A stretch of DNA of 5,946 nucleotides, taken from assembly GCA_036555755.1 (NCBI GenBank), contig DATBKS010000220.1:1-5946 (forward strand), in the 5' to 3' direction. The notes beneath the pieces were generated by a model that did not search any database, had not been told where the DNA came from, and saw nothing but the letters and a program-made list of their open reading frames with translations. This document shows, piece by piece, positions 5,919 through 5,946 of this stretch (positions are counted from its first letter, which is position 1; every line of letters starts with the position of its first letter). Origin of the DNA: JAICJR01 sp036555755 (GTDB lineage: Bacteria > Actinomycetota > Thermoleophilia > Solirubrobacterales > Thermoleophilaceae). Made by a program: the position numbers and the translations under genes.

Positions 5919-5946
5919 AGCTGAGGAGACGTAGGTCGCCCCGTCG

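Noticed and set aside
4914..5924. Plus-strand 336-codon frame opposite the ABC ATPase
   Set aside because: The opposite strand carries every ABC ATPase motif; this frame carries none.

Overview
The window is very GC-rich, with dense, nearly gap-free coding, GTG and TTG starts, and proteins rich in Ala, Arg, Gly and Val. This suggests a high-GC actinobacterium. A deep-branching group such as Thermoleophilia is possible, but that is an impression from protein style, not a test. I see six credible protein genes, one non-coding gap of 167 bp, and no tRNA, rRNA, CRISPR array or complete mobile element.

Layout. Positions 16-1653 (+) hold a tight three-gene unit: a universal stress protein (16-510), a NarL/LuxR-type response regulator whose TTG start overlaps the preceding stop by 4 nt (507-1193), and a small two-CBS-domain protein (1207-1653). 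A perfect 6-bp hairpin in the 17-bp gap at 1654-1670 separates this unit from a convergent minus-strand gene (3254-1671). That gene encodes a fusion of an aminoglycoside-phosphotransferase-like kinase domain and a P-loop kinase/ATPase domain. Upstream of it, 3255-3421 holds a small palindrome, a nested hairpin region, and a perfect 15-bp inverted repeat with a 20-nt spacer. Minus-strand genes for an ABC-2 type exporter follow: an ATPase (5918-4998) and a 12-TM duplicated permease (5011-3422), overlapping by 14 nt.

How the genes may work together. The stress protein, NarL-type regulator, CBS-pair protein and APH/P-loop fusion are the same four family types found in the mycobacterial DosR (hypoxia/dormancy) regulon (Rv2005c-like Usp, DevR/DosR-like regulator, Hrp1/Rv2626c-like CBS pair, Rv2004c-like fusion). 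From memory of those families, I infer a dormancy or energy-stress island. The ABC exporter next to it looks like a separate unit, possibly for drug or lipid-like substrate export. The most interesting unexplained signals are the non-coding structures at 3303-3402.
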